64,000 nt of DNA from Dictyoglomus sp. NZ13-RE01 (GCA_002878375.1 NIRF01000004.1:1-64000); one strand, 5' to 3'; counted from the stretch's first letter, positions 1 to 9,006 are shown. Notes: generated from the letters alone by a model not told the origin. Numbers and translations are program-made.

Positions 1-1
1 A

Positions 2-199
2 TTTATGGGAGCATTGTTAGTTATTTACTTAACATCAAAAATAGAGAAGGGAGAGCATAGAATAAAGTTATTAAAAGAGGAATTAAAGAGAGGAATAATA
101 AGCTTCATAAATTTTGCCTTAAGAATAATTGAGATATTAAGATTGAGGTTAAAGATAAGCAAGAAAGGAAGAATTGTGCTTATGATTGGGGGTGATTAA
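2..199 (+). CDS. Hypothetical protein, probably the C-terminal end of a gene entering from the left
   Basis: The reading frame is open from the window edge to a TAA at 197-199. An ATG at position 5 would give 64 residues, but the frame continues to the edge, so this may be the tail of a longer protein. The peptide has a short hydrophobic start, then Lys/Arg-rich helical sequence and a GGD end. I recognise no domain. It is followed by about 30 bases and then the promoter of the sugar transporter operon. Confidence 0.35.
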   Translation, partial: FMGALLVIYLTSKIEKGEHRIKLLKEELKRGIISFINFALRIIEILRLRLKISKKGRIVLMIGGD

Positions 200-228
200 A
201 AATGATTACAGATCAGAAAAACAAGTAG

Positions 229-257
229 TTGACAAAAATTTTTTACAATGTTAAACT
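229..257 (+). promoter_or_regulatory. Sigma-A-type promoter of the first sugar ABC operon
   Basis: TTGACA at 229-234 and TAAACT at 252-257 are separated by 17 bases. Transcription would start near 264, giving a leader of roughly 36 bases before the permease. The -35 box is a perfect consensus. Confidence 0.7.
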
Positions 258-299
258 AAGAATCGGTTGCGTAATTGTTAAAGAAAGGAGCTGATTATA

Positions 300-1256
300 A
301 TTATTAGAGAAAGTTTAGTTAAAACCACCAAAAGATTCTATTTTCGTGAGTTAAACATTCTATTAGCTCTCATCGTTCTCAGCCTTATAATAACTATAAT
401 CAATCCAAGGTTTTTAACCCCTTTTAATCTCCAAATAATAGCAAGACAAGTTGCAATTTTTGGATTACTTGCTATTGGTGAAACATTAGTGATAATTGGT
501 GGAGGTATAGATCTATCAGTAGGTTCGTTAGTAGCAATTACAGGGGTATTAGTTGCTCTTTTTATGAAAAATGGAATAGACATGATCATATCAATAATTT
601 TAGTTCTTTTAATATCCTCTCTTATTGGTCTCTGGCATGGATTTTTTGTTACCAAATTAAATGTTCCTCCTTTTATTATTACCTTAGGTACTTTAACAGC
701 AGCAAGAGGTCTTGCTTCTGTTATAACAAAAGGATGGCCTATTATTGGGTTACCTGAAAAATTCTTTTTTATAGGGCAAGGGGATATTCTTGGTATACCA
801 TTTCCTTTAATAATTCTTATCTTTTTTGCCTCTATTGCCTTCTTTGTTACAAAATACACTGTATTAGGGAGACAATTATATGCAGTAGGAGGAAATATTG
901 AGGCTGCAAGACTTTCTGGCATAGATGTGGATAATAGAAGAATATTCACCTACATTGTAAGTTCCTTTTTAGCAGGAGTGACAGGAATAATCGTTGCATC
1001 AAGATTAAGTCAAGGTCAGGCAGGGGTTGGAGGAGGATATGAGCTTAGCGCTATTGCAGCTGCAGTAATCGGTGGAACCTCTCTCTCTGGGGGAGAAGGT
1101 ACAATCTTAGGGACAATTATTGGAGCAACTATAATGAGTGTTATCTACAATGGACTCATTCTTTTGGAAATATCATCCTATTGGCATGATGTGGTTATGG
1201 GTTTTGTAATTGTTACTGCTGTAACTCTTGATATTTGGAGAAAAAGGAAGAGATAA
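300..1256 (+). CDS. Sugar ABC transporter permease, RbsC family, with a non-canonical start
   Basis: Inner-membrane permease of a ribose/xylose-type (CUT2) importer, working with the binding protein and ATPase downstream. The family signature GIDLSVGSL lies just after a GTG at 489. Homology clearly continues upstream: the frame is open back to a TAA at 279-281, and the segment before 489 encodes the usual first hydrophobic helix and a NPRFLTPFNL-type segment as in E. coli RbsC. No ATG, GTG or TTG occurs in that stretch. AAAGGAG at 284-290 is followed after nine bases by ATT at 300 (ATA at 297 is an alternative), which would give 318 residues, normal for RbsC. Starting at GTG 489 would remove a conserved membrane helix. 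The start is therefore an inference; a base-call error is possible. Confidence 0.85.
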   Translation: MIRESLVKTTKRFYFRELNILLALIVLSLIITIINPRFLTPFNLQIIARQVAIFGLLAIGETLVIIGGGIDLSVGSLVAITGVLVALFMKNGIDMIISIILVLLISSLIGLWHGFFVTKLNVPPFIITLGTLTAARGLASVITKGWPIIGLPEKFFFIGQGDILGIPFPLIILIFFASIAFFVTKYTVLGRQLYAVGGNIEAARLSGIDVDNRRIFTYIVSSFLAGVTGIIVASRLSQGQAGVGGGYELSAIAAAVIGGTSLSGGEGTILGTIIGATIMSVIYNGLILLEISSYWHDVVMGFVIVTAVTLDIWRKRKR

Positions 1257-1309
1257 AGGAGGTGAGATATTTAAATTTTCCTTTTCCCAAAAATTATTAA
1301 AAGGGGGAG
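1255..1309 (+). promoter_or_regulatory. Leader with two SD sequences before the binding-protein gene
   Basis: AAAGGAGG (1255-1262) sits directly after the permease stop but has no canonical start codon at normal spacing. CCTTTT (1280-1285) follows, then AAAAGG (1299-1304) inside the true SD, which ends in GGGGGAG at 1309. CCTTTT can pair with either SD. The second binding-protein gene has the same arrangement at 8941-9006, which suggests a translational control element. This is inferred from pairing only. Confidence 0.35.
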
Positions 1310-1315
1310 TAAAAA

Positions 1316-2332
1316 ATGCGTAAGATTTTACTTTTTGTTCTCTTAGCTTCTTTAGTCTTAACTTTTTCAGTTAGCTATTCTAAGGAAATCCATGTGGCAG
1401 TAATTGGAAAATCGGTACATCCTTATTGGTCAGAAGTAGAATTAGGTGTTAATAAAGCTGCAAAAGATTTAGGTATAAAAGCAACATTTTTCGTTCCACA
1501 AAAGGAAGATATTCCCGCACAAATTGCGCAAATGGAATCTTTCATTGCAATGGGAGTTGATGGGATTGCTATAGCTCCATCTGACCCTACCGCTATTGCA
1601 CCAACTATTGAAAAGGCTATGGCAAAAGGAATTCCTGTTATTACTTTAGATACTGATGCTCCACAAAGTAAGAGATTGGTTTATATTGGTACTGATAATT
1701 ACTCTGCAGGAAAGATTGCAGGACAAGTAATGTCTGACCTATTGGGAGTTCGCGGTGGTAAGGTTGCTATAGGGACTGGCTCTTTAACTGCAATGAATTC
1801 TTTGGAAAGAATGAGAGGATTTATGGATGGTATTGCAAGCAATAAGAGGATAAATGTTGTAACAAAGCCAGCTCTTTGTGATTTTGAAGATACAGGAAGA
1901 GCTGTCACATTAGCAGAACAAGCTCTATTAACTTATCCTGATCTTAGAGGGTTCTTTGGTGTTTATGCTTTTAATGGTCCTGCAGCTGCAAAGGCTGTAA
2001 AATCTGCAGGTAAAGTAGGACAAGTTATTATTGTATGTTTTGATACAACACCTGAGCATATGCAGTTAATAAAAGAAGGGGTCATAGCTGCAACCGTAGG
2101 ACAAAGACCATATATGATGGGATATAAGAGTGTAGAGACATTATTCAAAATGGCAACAAAAGGAGTAGATGCTACATTAAAAGAGCTTCCAGCAAATAGA
2201 GTAATCGATACTGGAGTTGATGTTGTTGCTGGTGATAAATATGTAAAGAGTATTAAGAGTGTCCAAGCCCTTACTGTAGAGCAATATAGAAAGAAATTAA
2301 ATGAATTAGGAATTCCAGTACAAGGATGGTAA
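1316..2332 (+). CDS. Sugar ABC transporter substrate-binding protein, RbsB/periplasmic-binding family
   Basis: Extracytoplasmic sugar receptor of the CUT2 importer. The 338-residue precursor has a classic signal peptide (MRK, a hydrophobic stretch to about residue 21, then SYSKE) with no lipobox cysteine, so it is probably released or tethered by other means. The mature part begins with an IHVAVIGK strand. The DGIAIAPSDPTA, GIPVITLDTDAP and VAGDKYVKS segments are typical of peripla_BP_4 proteins. It lies 59 bases after the permease and is followed by a hairpin, then the ATPase. The ligand cannot be told from sequence; ribose, xylose or a related pentose or hexose are the usual choices. Confidence 0.9.
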   Translation: MRKILLFVLLASLVLTFSVSYSKEIHVAVIGKSVHPYWSEVELGVNKAAKDLGIKATFFVPQKEDIPAQIAQMESFIAMGVDGIAIAPSDPTAIAPTIEKAMAKGIPVITLDTDAPQSKRLVYIGTDNYSAGKIAGQVMSDLLGVRGGKVAIGTGSLTAMNSLERMRGFMDGIASNKRINVVTKPALCDFEDTGRAVTLAEQALLTYPDLRGFFGVYAFNGPAAAKAVKSAGKVGQVIIVCFDTTPEHMQLIKEGVIAATVGQRPYMMGYKSVETLFKMATKGVDATLKELPANRVIDTGVDVVAGDKYVKSIKSVQALTVEQYRKKLNELGIPVQGW

Positions 2333-2341
2333 AAAAAATCA

Positions 2342-2370
2342 GGGAGGGCATACGCCCTCCCTTAAAAACT
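2342..2370 (+). terminator. Intercistronic hairpin between binding protein and ATPase
   Basis: A perfect 8-bp stem, GGGAGGGC (2342-2349) with GCCCTCCC (2354-2361), encloses ATAC and is followed by TTAAAAACTTTTTT. It lies ten bases after the binding-protein stop. It probably works as a partial terminator or 3' stabiliser giving excess binding protein. The second operon has an equivalent hairpin at 7903-7923. Confidence 0.7.
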
Positions 2371-2387
2371 TTTTTGAGGTGGTATAA

Positions 2388-3878
2388 ATGAGCCAAGAAC
2401 TACTTTTAAAAATGGAAAATATTTCAAAACATTTTCCAGGAGTTCAAGCCCTATCAAATGTAGACTTGGAAGTTTATAAAGGAGAAATTTTAGCACTTGT
2501 TGGCGAAAATGGCGCAGGCAAATCTACTCTTATGAAGATTTTGGCTGGTGTCTATCAAAAAGATTCAGGAAAAATCATATTTAAGGGAAGAGAAATAGAG
2601 CCATTAAATCCAAAACATGCTCAGGAGTTAGGTATTTCCATGATACATCAAGAATTTAATCTTGTTCCAAATTTGGATATAGCTACCAACATTTTTTTAG
2701 GAAATGAACCTAAAAAGGGTAAACTCATAAAAACCTTTGATTATAAAACCGCATTCAATAAAGCAAAAGATCTACTAAATTTAGTAGGATTAGACATATC
2801 TCCTGATACCATAATCAAGGATCTTACTATAGCTCAACAACAAATCGTAGAAATTGCAAAGGCTTTAGCCCTAAAATCAGAACTAATAATAATGGACGAG
2901 CCTACATCTGCATTAGCAGGAAAAGAAGTAGAAAGACTTTTTGATATTATTAGAAGATTACAAAATGAAGGAATCTCAGTAATTTTTATCACTCATAGAC
3001 TTGAGGAAGTTTTTAAAACTGCAAATAGGATTGTAGTTTTAAGAGATGGAAAAAGAGTAGGTGAATTAAAAACAGAAAATGCACGGATAGATGAGGTAAT
3101 AAAGATGATGGTGGGAAGAGACATTAGAGTCATTCCAAGAGCTTCCTTTAGTATCTCAGACAACATTATTTTAGAAGTAAAGAATCTTTCATCAAGATCT
3201 ATTAAGAATATTAATTTTTACTTGAGAAAGGGAGAAGTATTAGGTATTGCTGGTTTAGTAGGAGCCGGAAGAACAGAGATTGTAAGAGCCCTTTTTGGAG
3301 CAGATCCCAAAACATCAGGAGAAATTTATTTAGAAGGAAAAAAAGTTCAGATAAATTCGCCTAAGGATGCTGTAAAATTAGGCATTGGGCTTGTACCTGA
3401 AGATAGAAAATTACAGGGACTTATCCTTAACATGGCAGTTCATGAAAATTTGTCTTTACCAAGTCTCCCCTTCATATTTCCAAAAGGGAAAATAAATTTC
3501 AAAAAAGAATTTGAGTTAGTAAATAACTTTGTAAACAAGCTAAAAATACGTACCCCACATATCTTTCAAAAAGTAAATAATCTATCAGGAGGAAACCAGC
3601 AAAAAGTAGTTTTAGCAAAGTGGCTCGCATTAAAACCAAAAGTGCTCATTTTAGATGAGCCTACGAGAGGCATAGATGTTGGAGCTAAGGCGGAAATTCA
3701 TTCTCTAATTGATCAATTAGCAAAAGAAGGAATAGGAATAATCCTAATCTCATCGGAACTTCCTGAGATCTTAGCCTTATCCGATAGAATCCTTGTCGTA
3801 TCTAAGGGAAGAATTACTAAAGAGCTATCAAGAAAGGAAGCTACCCAAGAAAAGATTATGGAATATGCAATAATTTAA
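2388..3878 (+). CDS. Sugar ABC transporter ATP-binding protein with two nucleotide-binding domains, RbsA/MglA family
   Basis: Cytoplasmic ATPase that drives the CUT2 importer. At 496 residues it has the usual duplicated layout. Domain 1 has a canonical Walker A, GENGAGKS (39-46), and Walker B LIIMDEPTSAL. Domain 2 has the degenerate Walker A GLVGAGRTE but a good signature LSGGNQQK and Walker B LILDEPTRGIDVG. This asymmetry is normal for RbsA. GAGGTGG precedes the ATG. It is the last gene of the plus-strand operon, and its end overlaps the convergent PATAN gene by four bases. Confidence 0.93.
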   Translation: MSQELLLKMENISKHFPGVQALSNVDLEVYKGEILALVGENGAGKSTLMKILAGVYQKDSGKIIFKGREIEPLNPKHAQELGISMIHQEFNLVPNLDIATNIFLGNEPKKGKLIKTFDYKTAFNKAKDLLNLVGLDISPDTIIKDLTIAQQQIVEIAKALALKSELIIMDEPTSALAGKEVERLFDIIRRLQNEGISVIFITHRLEEVFKTANRIVVLRDGKRVGELKTENARIDEVIKMMVGRDIRVIPRASFSISDNIILEVKNLSSRSIKNINFYLRKGEVLGIAGLVGAGRTEIVRALFGADPKTSGEIYLEGKKVQINSPKDAVKLGIGLVPEDRKLQGLILNMAVHENLSLPSLPFIFPKGKINFKKEFELVNNFVNKLKIRTPHIFQKVNNLSGGNQQKVVLAKWLALKPKVLILDEPTRGIDVGAKAEIHSLIDQLAKEGIGIILISSELPEILALSDRILVVSKGRITKELSRKEATQEKIMEYAII

Positions 3879-5290
3879 ATTTTCTTTCTCTCCCTTACAT
3901 ATAGTAATTCTAAGTTTTGGAAAACTGGAAATTTTCTTAATGCATTAAGGGCATTATTCCAGATATTATTGATTTCTTCCCCTAAATTCTCTTCACCAAC
4001 TTTAAAAATTACATCTACAGAGTTCTTTATAAATCCCTTTATTTCCTCCTCTGTGTATTTTGGTAAATTCTTGTAAAAGTATACCCAGTTAGGTTTTAGA
4101 TTTTCTACAATATTTTCAAAAATATATTTTACCTCTTGAATATTGCTCTCTATAAATTCTTCCCATGATGTTATTAATTTTTGATAAACATTATATTTTT
4201 TGTAATAATTAACCACTTCTATCCAAAATCTCCAAAAAGTAAATATGAGAAGTAGTTTTGGGTCTTCTTCAAAGGAGACTATTTTCTTTTCTTTTAAAAG
4301 CTTACCAAGAATATTTTGAGTTCTTACCCTCTCAAATATGGAACTATCCAAAATCTCCTTTAAGGTTTTTTCTCCATCAAAAAACCAAGAGAAAAATTCT
4401 TCCTCAAAGGACTCATAAGGTTTAACAAAAAGATAATAGTTATTTAGATTTTCTTCTATAAAGTTTGATATTTCAAAAGTCTTTGCAGCATCAATTACCA
4501 TATCAATTCGTGTTCTTCCTAAGGTAAAAAAAATTTTTATTCCTTCTCTTGAAAATTTCTCTATGGGCTCCAACTCGTATTCATTTAAATGTCTGTAAAA
4601 ATAATGCCAAGAAACCTTATCGTTACTCGTTAAATCATCAAAAATATCTTTTACTTTTTCCTCTCTTTTATTTAAGAAATTTTGCCACTCTCTTCTAATT
4701 GTTCTTTCATTTACTGCAATTTTAGGATACTCCCGAAGAGCATGCACCCAATATCTCCAAAAAATATAAAGCCAAAAGAGCTTCGGGTCCTCATTGATTC
4801 TCAGCAATTTCTCCTCTCTTATTAGCTTTCTAACAATATCTAAGGTTTTTACTTTCCCTAAAACGCTCTCTTCTGCTACATCTTTCACCTTTTTCAAACC
4901 ATCAAAAGAAGATGAAACAGCTTCTTCTTCTATCGCAAGTCCATCTACCCTTACGGGCAATAATATCATATCTCCTAAATAATCCATTAAATCCATATAT
5001 TTTGCTGCTGCTATCAATATTTCAAAAGGATCCAAATCTAAAGTCAAACTTGGAGCTTTCTCATCTGGAATAAACACAAAACTTCCTTTTCCCCACAAAG
5101 CTAAATCCAACAGAGCATCCATATTTTCCAGTAACCCTAATCTGGCATAAACAATTCTACCATCTTTAAAAAATACTTCCGCTTTTCTATCCTTATCTTC
5201 TACTTGAAATTTACCTGTTTTTCTTCCTGAGGAAAGAAGTTGAAGTACCTCCCAAAGAGGTAAACTTAATAAATCTCCCCTTAATCCCAT
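3875..5290 (-). CDS. PATAN (DUF4388) domain protein with an internal duplication
   Basis: Residues 1 to about 105 form a PATAN/DUF4388 domain (GDLLSLPLWEVLQLLSSGRKTG, then FFKDGRIVYARLG), a module linked in other bacteria to regulation and two-component systems. The rest is a tandem duplication of about 130 residues. The copies, about 152-285 and 320-450, share the pattern EDPKLFWLYIFWRYW / EDPKLLLIFTFWRFW, then a W-x2-F segment, then WHYFYRHL / WVYFYKNL. I recognise no function for the repeat. The gene lies 62 bases after the second transporter's permease on the same strand, so it may be the last gene of that sugar operon. SD GGAGGAAG precedes the ATG. Confidence 0.8.
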   Translation of the reverse strand: MGLRGDLLSLPLWEVLQLLSSGRKTGKFQVEDKDRKAEVFFKDGRIVYARLGLLENMDALLDLALWGKGSFVFIPDEKAPSLTLDLDPFEILIAAAKYMDLMDYLGDMILLPVRVDGLAIEEEAVSSSFDGLKKVKDVAEESVLGKVKTLDIVRKLIREEKLLRINEDPKLFWLYIFWRYWVHALREYPKIAVNERTIRREWQNFLNKREEKVKDIFDDLTSNDKVSWHYFYRHLNEYELEPIEKFSREGIKIFFTLGRTRIDMVIDAAKTFEISNFIEENLNNYYLFVKPYESFEEEFFSWFFDGEKTLKEILDSSIFERVRTQNILGKLLKEKKIVSFEEDPKLLLIFTFWRFWIEVVNYYKKYNVYQKLITSWEEFIESNIQEVKYIFENIVENLKPNWVYFYKNLPKYTEEEIKGFIKNSVDVIFKVGEENLGEEINNIWNNALNALRKFPVFQNLELLYVRERKKI

Positions 5291-5352
5291 TTTTCATCTT
5301 CCTCCTAAATATTTAACTTTTATTTCCTTTTAGCAGGCGGTTTTTTACTCTA

Positions 5353-6345
5353 TTACTTCATTAGTCCTAATCTTCTTTTTCTATATTGATCGAATATGAT
5401 AGCTAAGATAATTATAGTTCCAATAGCTGATGGTTGCCAATAGGCAGGAAAACCTAATAGCACCATACCTGTTCTTAAAACTTGCATTATTGCTGCACCA
5501 ATCAAAACTCCTAATATAGTTCCTTCACCACCACTAAGAGATACTCCTCCAATTACCGCCGCTGCAATAACATCCAATTCATACCCTTGGGCTGCAGTGG
5601 GAGCAGCAACACCAAGTCTTGCTGTCATCAATAAACCACCTATGGCTGTAAGAAATCCACACAATGTATACACCAATAATTTAATTCTACCAGTATTTAT
5701 TCCAGAAAGTCTTGCAGCCTGCTCATTTCCGCCAACTGCATATATCTTATATCCCCATGAAGTCCTATTTAAAAATAGCGAAGTTAATATTCCAATAATT
5801 ATCATTACCACTACAGGCAAGGGAATTCCAATACCAAAGAAGGGAATATCATATTGCCCCCAAAAAATAAAACTTCTTGGTAATTCCCTTACAGGCCATC
5901 CACCTGTTAAACCATAGCAAAAACCTCTTGCAATATTCATAGTACCTAATGTCGCAATGAAAGGAGGTAGATTGGTCTTGCTAACTAAAAAGCCATTTAT
6001 AAAGCCTACAAAGGCTCCAACTAATAAACCTCCCAATATAGATAGAAAATCCCCTAAGTTAGCTCTTAACATCATAGCAGTAATTAATCCAGAAAGAGCC
6101 ATTACAGAACCAACAGACAGGTCTATTCCTCCCGTAATAATAACCATACTTATTCCAAAGGCACTGATAGCAATCCATGAAAATGCTCTTAAAATATTAA
6201 AAATATTTGTAGAGGTTAAAAAGGTAGGAGTAGCTATACTAAGGAATATAGATAAAGCTAATAAAATAACTAAAATACCAATCTCTTGAAATCTTTGGAA
6301 TTTTAAAAATTGGGAAGTTCTTTCCGATAAATTTCTGTTTTTCAT
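5353..6345 (-). CDS. Sugar ABC transporter permease, RbsC/XylH family
   Basis: Inner-membrane permease of the second CUT2 importer, 330 residues with about ten hydrophobic segments. It has the same GGIDLSVGS motif and [20 protein letters not shown] segment as the permease at 300-1256, but here the gene has a normal ATG behind GGAGGAGG. Its full N-terminus, including the segment before GGIDLSVGS, supports the upstream extension proposed for the first permease. It follows the ATPase by 15 bases. Confidence 0.93.
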   Translation of the reverse strand: MKNRNLSERTSQFLKFQRFQEIGILVILLALSIFLSIATPTFLTSTNIFNILRAFSWIAISAFGISMVIITGGIDLSVGSVMALSGLITAMMLRANLGDFLSILGGLLVGAFVGFINGFLVSKTNLPPFIATLGTMNIARGFCYGLTGGWPVRELPRSFIFWGQYDIPFFGIGIPLPVVVMIIIGILTSLFLNRTSWGYKIYAVGGNEQAARLSGINTGRIKLLVYTLCGFLTAIGGLLMTARLGVAAPTAAQGYELDVIAAAVIGGVSLSGGEGTILGVLIGAAIMQVLRTGMVLLGFPAYWQPSAIGTIIILAIIFDQYRKRRLGLMK

Positions 6346-6360
6346 TAAATTACCTCCTCC

Positions 6361-7878
6361 TTAACTCACCTTAGAATTTATTCCACTTGCAGCATATGCC
6401 ATTATCTTTTCTTGAGTTGCCTCTTCTCTACTAAGTTCTGCAACTATCCTACCCTCATTCATTACTAAGATCCTATCACTCATAGCTAAAACTTCGGGTA
6501 TTTCTGAAGATATCATAATAATACCAATTCCTGATTTTGCTAATTGGCTCATAATCGCATGAACTTCCGCTTTCGCTCCCACATCAATACCCCTCGTAGG
6601 CTCGTCTAAAATAAGTACTTTTGGTTTTAATGCAAGCCACTTCGCTAAAACTACTTTTTGCTGGTTTCCTCCTGATAAATACAAAACCTTCTGAAGCAAA
6701 CTTGGAGTTTTTATATTTAACATTTGGACAAAATTCTGAGCAATTTGTGTTAACCTGTTTCTATCTACAAACAATATTCTTTTCAAGTTATCTAATACTG
6801 AAACACCAATATTTTCTCTAACTGCAAGGTTTAAAATAAGTCCCTGGTTTTGCCTATCCTCAGGCACAAGTCCAATACCTAATTTTACAGCATCTTCTGG
6901 TGAATTTATATCAACTTTTTTACCCTCCAAATAAACTTCTCCTGTATCCTTTTTGTCTGCACCAAAAATTAATCTAACCATCTCTGTTCTTCCAGAACCA
7001 ACCAACCCGGCAACTCCTAAAATCTCACCTTTATGAAGTTTAAAATTGATATCCTCAACTACTCCTTTCTTTGAAAGATTTTTAACTTCTAAAATTACAT
7101 CTCCTAATTTTGCCTCTTCTTTTTTGAACATATCTTGAAGAGGTCTATTTACCATTAAGAATATAACCTTTTCCATAGTTGCTTCATCTTTATTCATTAC
7201 TCCTACTAATTTACCATCCCTTAATATGGTAATTCTATCTGCAATTTTAAAAACCTCTTCTAATCTGTGAGATATAAAAATTACTGAAATTTCTTGCTCT
7301 TTTAACTGCTCAATTATCTTAAAGAGTCTCTCTACCTCCTCAGGACCAAGAGCAGAAGTAGGCTCATCCATAATTATTATCTTTGCCTTAAAAGATAATG
7401 CTTTTGCAATTTCAACCATTTGCTTTTCTGCAATAGATAAGTTTCTTACAAGTTCCTTTGGAGATATGTTTGCTCCAAGAGTATCCAAAAGTTTCTTCGC
7501 CTCTTTCTCCATCTCATCTACATCAACAAAACCCAAGGTTCCTAATATACCCTTTTTCTTCGGTTCTCTATTACAAAAAATGTTCTGAGCTACCGTTTGA
7601 TTAGGAGTGAGATTAAATTCTTGATAAATGGTACTGATCCCTAAGTTTTGAGCATGAAAGGGATTTTCAATTTCAATTCTTTTCCCCTCTAAATAGATTC
7701 TTCCACTATCTTTTTTATAAGCACCACTAAGAATTTTCATAAGAGTAGATTTACCTGCACCATTTTCACCAACAAGCCCCATTACCTCTCCCTTATAAAC
7801 TTCAAAATCTACTCTATCAAGAGCTTGAACCCCTGGGAAAGATTTTGATATTCCTTCCATTCTCAAAAGTGGCTCCAT
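6361..7878 (-). CDS. Sugar ABC transporter ATP-binding protein with two nucleotide-binding domains
   Basis: ATPase of the second CUT2 importer, about 505 residues. The first domain has Walker A GENGAGKST and Walker B IIIMDEPTSAL. The second has the degenerate GLVGSGRTE, signature LSGGNQQK and LILDEPTRGIDVG. It is a clear paralogue of the ATPase at 2388-3878. Start: ATG at 7878 is ten bases after GGAGG. A TTG one codon upstream (7881) is possible and would add one residue. The gene lies 58 bases after the binding-protein gene, across a hairpin. Confidence 0.93.
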   Translation of the reverse strand: MEPLLRMEGISKSFPGVQALDRVDFEVYKGEVMGLVGENGAGKSTLMKILSGAYKKDSGRIYLEGKRIEIENPFHAQNLGISTIYQEFNLTPNQTVAQNIFCNREPKKKGILGTLGFVDVDEMEKEAKKLLDTLGANISPKELVRNLSIAEKQMVEIAKALSFKAKIIIMDEPTSALGPEEVERLFKIIEQLKEQEISVIFISHRLEEVFKIADRITILRDGKLVGVMNKDEATMEKVIFLMVNRPLQDMFKKEEAKLGDVILEVKNLSKKGVVEDINFKLHKGEILGVAGLVGSGRTEMVRLIFGADKKDTGEVYLEGKKVDINSPEDAVKLGIGLVPEDRQNQGLILNLAVRENIGVSVLDNLKRILFVDRNRLTQIAQNFVQMLNIKTPSLLQKVLYLSGGNQQKVVLAKWLALKPKVLILDEPTRGIDVGAKAEVHAIMSQLAKSGIGIIMISSEIPEVLAMSDRILVMNEGRIVAELSREEATQEKIMAYAASGINSKVS

Positions 7879-7902
7879 CAATATAACACCTCCATATTTA
7901 AA

Positions 7903-7923
7903 GGGGAGGGATTTGCCCTCCCC
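7903..7923 (-). terminator. Intercistronic hairpin between binding protein and ATPase
   Basis: A perfect 8-bp stem GGGGAGGG / CCCTCCCC with a five-base loop lies 13 bases after the binding-protein stop on the minus strand. It has no strong T run behind it, so stabilisation of the upstream message or partial termination is more likely than full termination. It matches the hairpin at 2342-2361 in place and composition. Confidence 0.65.
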
Positions 7924-7936
7924 AACATTTTACTCT

Positions 7937-8932
7937 TTAGAATGCTGGTGGAAGAGGAGTCTTGAAATCTTTAAGTAGCCATGCTCTAATCATTGCATCT
8001 ACATTCTTCTTTGTTACTATGTCCATTCCACTATCTATCCAATCTGGGAACTTCTCTCCCTTTACCACCTTACGATATAAGATATCTACGGTATCGTAGC
8101 CCCAGCCCCAATACTTTTGTCCAACAAGTCCGCAGAGTAATCCTTCTTTCAAAAGTTGTAATTCCACGGGAAGAGTATCAAATGCAACTGTAAATACCTT
8201 CTTTGCTTTTGCTGCTTTCTCCCAAAGAGGCATAGAACCACGCTCTGCAAATAATGGCCAAAGCCCTACAAAGAACCAGCCTCTAAGTTTTGGATATGCC
8301 TGCATAACCTCTTCTACTACTTGAACACCCTTATTAATATCATCATAGCAGGCTACTGTTGTTACAATCTTAATGTCTGGATATTGTTTAATTTCATCTC
8401 TAAATCCTCTCATTCTCTCTTCCAAGTTAAGTGCTCCAGGAACACCTGTGAGCATTGCAATATCGCCTTTAGTTCCCATTGCTTTAACTAATAGTTTCGC
8501 AGCCCATCTTCCTCCTTCATAGTTATTAACGCCAAGATAAGTAAATCTCTTGCTCTTTGGAGAATCAGCATCAAAAGTCATAACAGGAATTCCTGCATCT
8601 ACAGCTTTATTAATAACATCTATCAAGGCGGTAGGATCATTACAAGAAATTCCTATCCCATCCACTTTTCTTGCTATTACATCTTCCACTACTCTTGCCT
8701 GTTCTGTAGCATCTGAGGCTACTGGTGCCACATATAATATCTCTACTTTATATGGTCCTTGTTTTGATAATTCCTCCGCTCTCTTAAAAGCTCCATCTCT
8801 TCCCAACTCAAATACTGGATTGTTTAGTGCTTTTGGTATCCAGGCAAAAACGAGTTTTTTAGGTTGTTGAGCAGTTGCGGACATAAGGATAAAGATTACA
8901 ATTAAAGAAATTACTAAAAGAAACTTTTTCAT
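7937..8932 (-). CDS. Sugar ABC transporter substrate-binding protein
   Basis: Extracytoplasmic receptor of the second CUT2 importer. From the ATG at 8932 it has 331 residues and a signal peptide (MKKF, hydrophobic core, SATAQQ) without a lipobox. The earlier GTG at 8941 lies inside the SD, so the ATG eight bases after GGAGG is preferred. Peripla_BP_4 features include [27 protein letters not shown] and a VAFDTLP segment. Its operon with xylulokinase and a PfkB kinase suggests a pentose or ketose ligand. The gene has its own likely promoter at 9020-9048 and an 80-base leader. Confidence 0.9.
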   Translation of the reverse strand: MKKFLLVISLIVIFILMSATAQQPKKLVFAWIPKALNNPVFELGRDGAFKRAEELSKQGPYKVEILYVAPVASDATEQARVVEDVIARKVDGIGISCNDPTALIDVINKAVDAGIPVMTFDADSPKSKRFTYLGVNNYEGGRWAAKLLVKAMGTKGDIAMLTGVPGALNLEERMRGFRDEIKQYPDIKIVTTVACYDDINKGVQVVEEVMQAYPKLRGWFFVGLWPLFAERGSMPLWEKAAKAKKVFTVAFDTLPVELQLLKEGLLCGLVGQKYWGWGYDTVDILYRKVVKGEKFPDWIDSGMDIVTKKNVDAMIRAWLLKDFKTPLPPAF

Positions 8933-8940
8933 GAAAGACA

Positions 8941-9006
8941 CCTCCTTTTAAAATTAGAAAGGAGACTCTGTTGAAGAGAAACTTTTACTTTTCCACCACC
9001 TCCTTT
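8941..9006 (-). promoter_or_regulatory. Leader with a duplicated SD and an anti-SD, candidate translational switch
   Basis: Read on the minus strand, AAAGGAGG (plus coordinates 8999-9006) is followed by CTCCTTT (8958-8964) and then the true SD AAAGGAGG (8941-8948), which is eight bases from the ATG. CTCCTTT is perfectly complementary to both SD copies. Pairing with the near copy hides the ribosome site; pairing with the far copy would free it. No known riboswitch family was recognised. The same plan occurs before the other binding-protein gene at 1255-1309. Confidence 0.45.

Noticed and set aside
202-228. Eight-codon ORF before the first promoter
   Set aside because: It ends exactly where the -35 box begins and would lie outside the predicted transcript.
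338-949. Long minus-strand reading frame opposite the permease
   Set aside because: No SD, Ile/Pro-rich shadow translation of a conserved membrane protein gene.
489-1256. Permease starting at GTG 489
   Set aside because: It would remove a membrane helix and conserved segment that the paralogue at 5353-6345 and the RbsC family keep; the frame is open upstream behind a good SD.
1262-1300. Short ORF starting GTG 1262 behind AAAGGAG between permease and binding protein
   Set aside because: The GTG lies too close to the SD and the 12-codon product has no support; the SD is better explained as part of a paired leader or chance.
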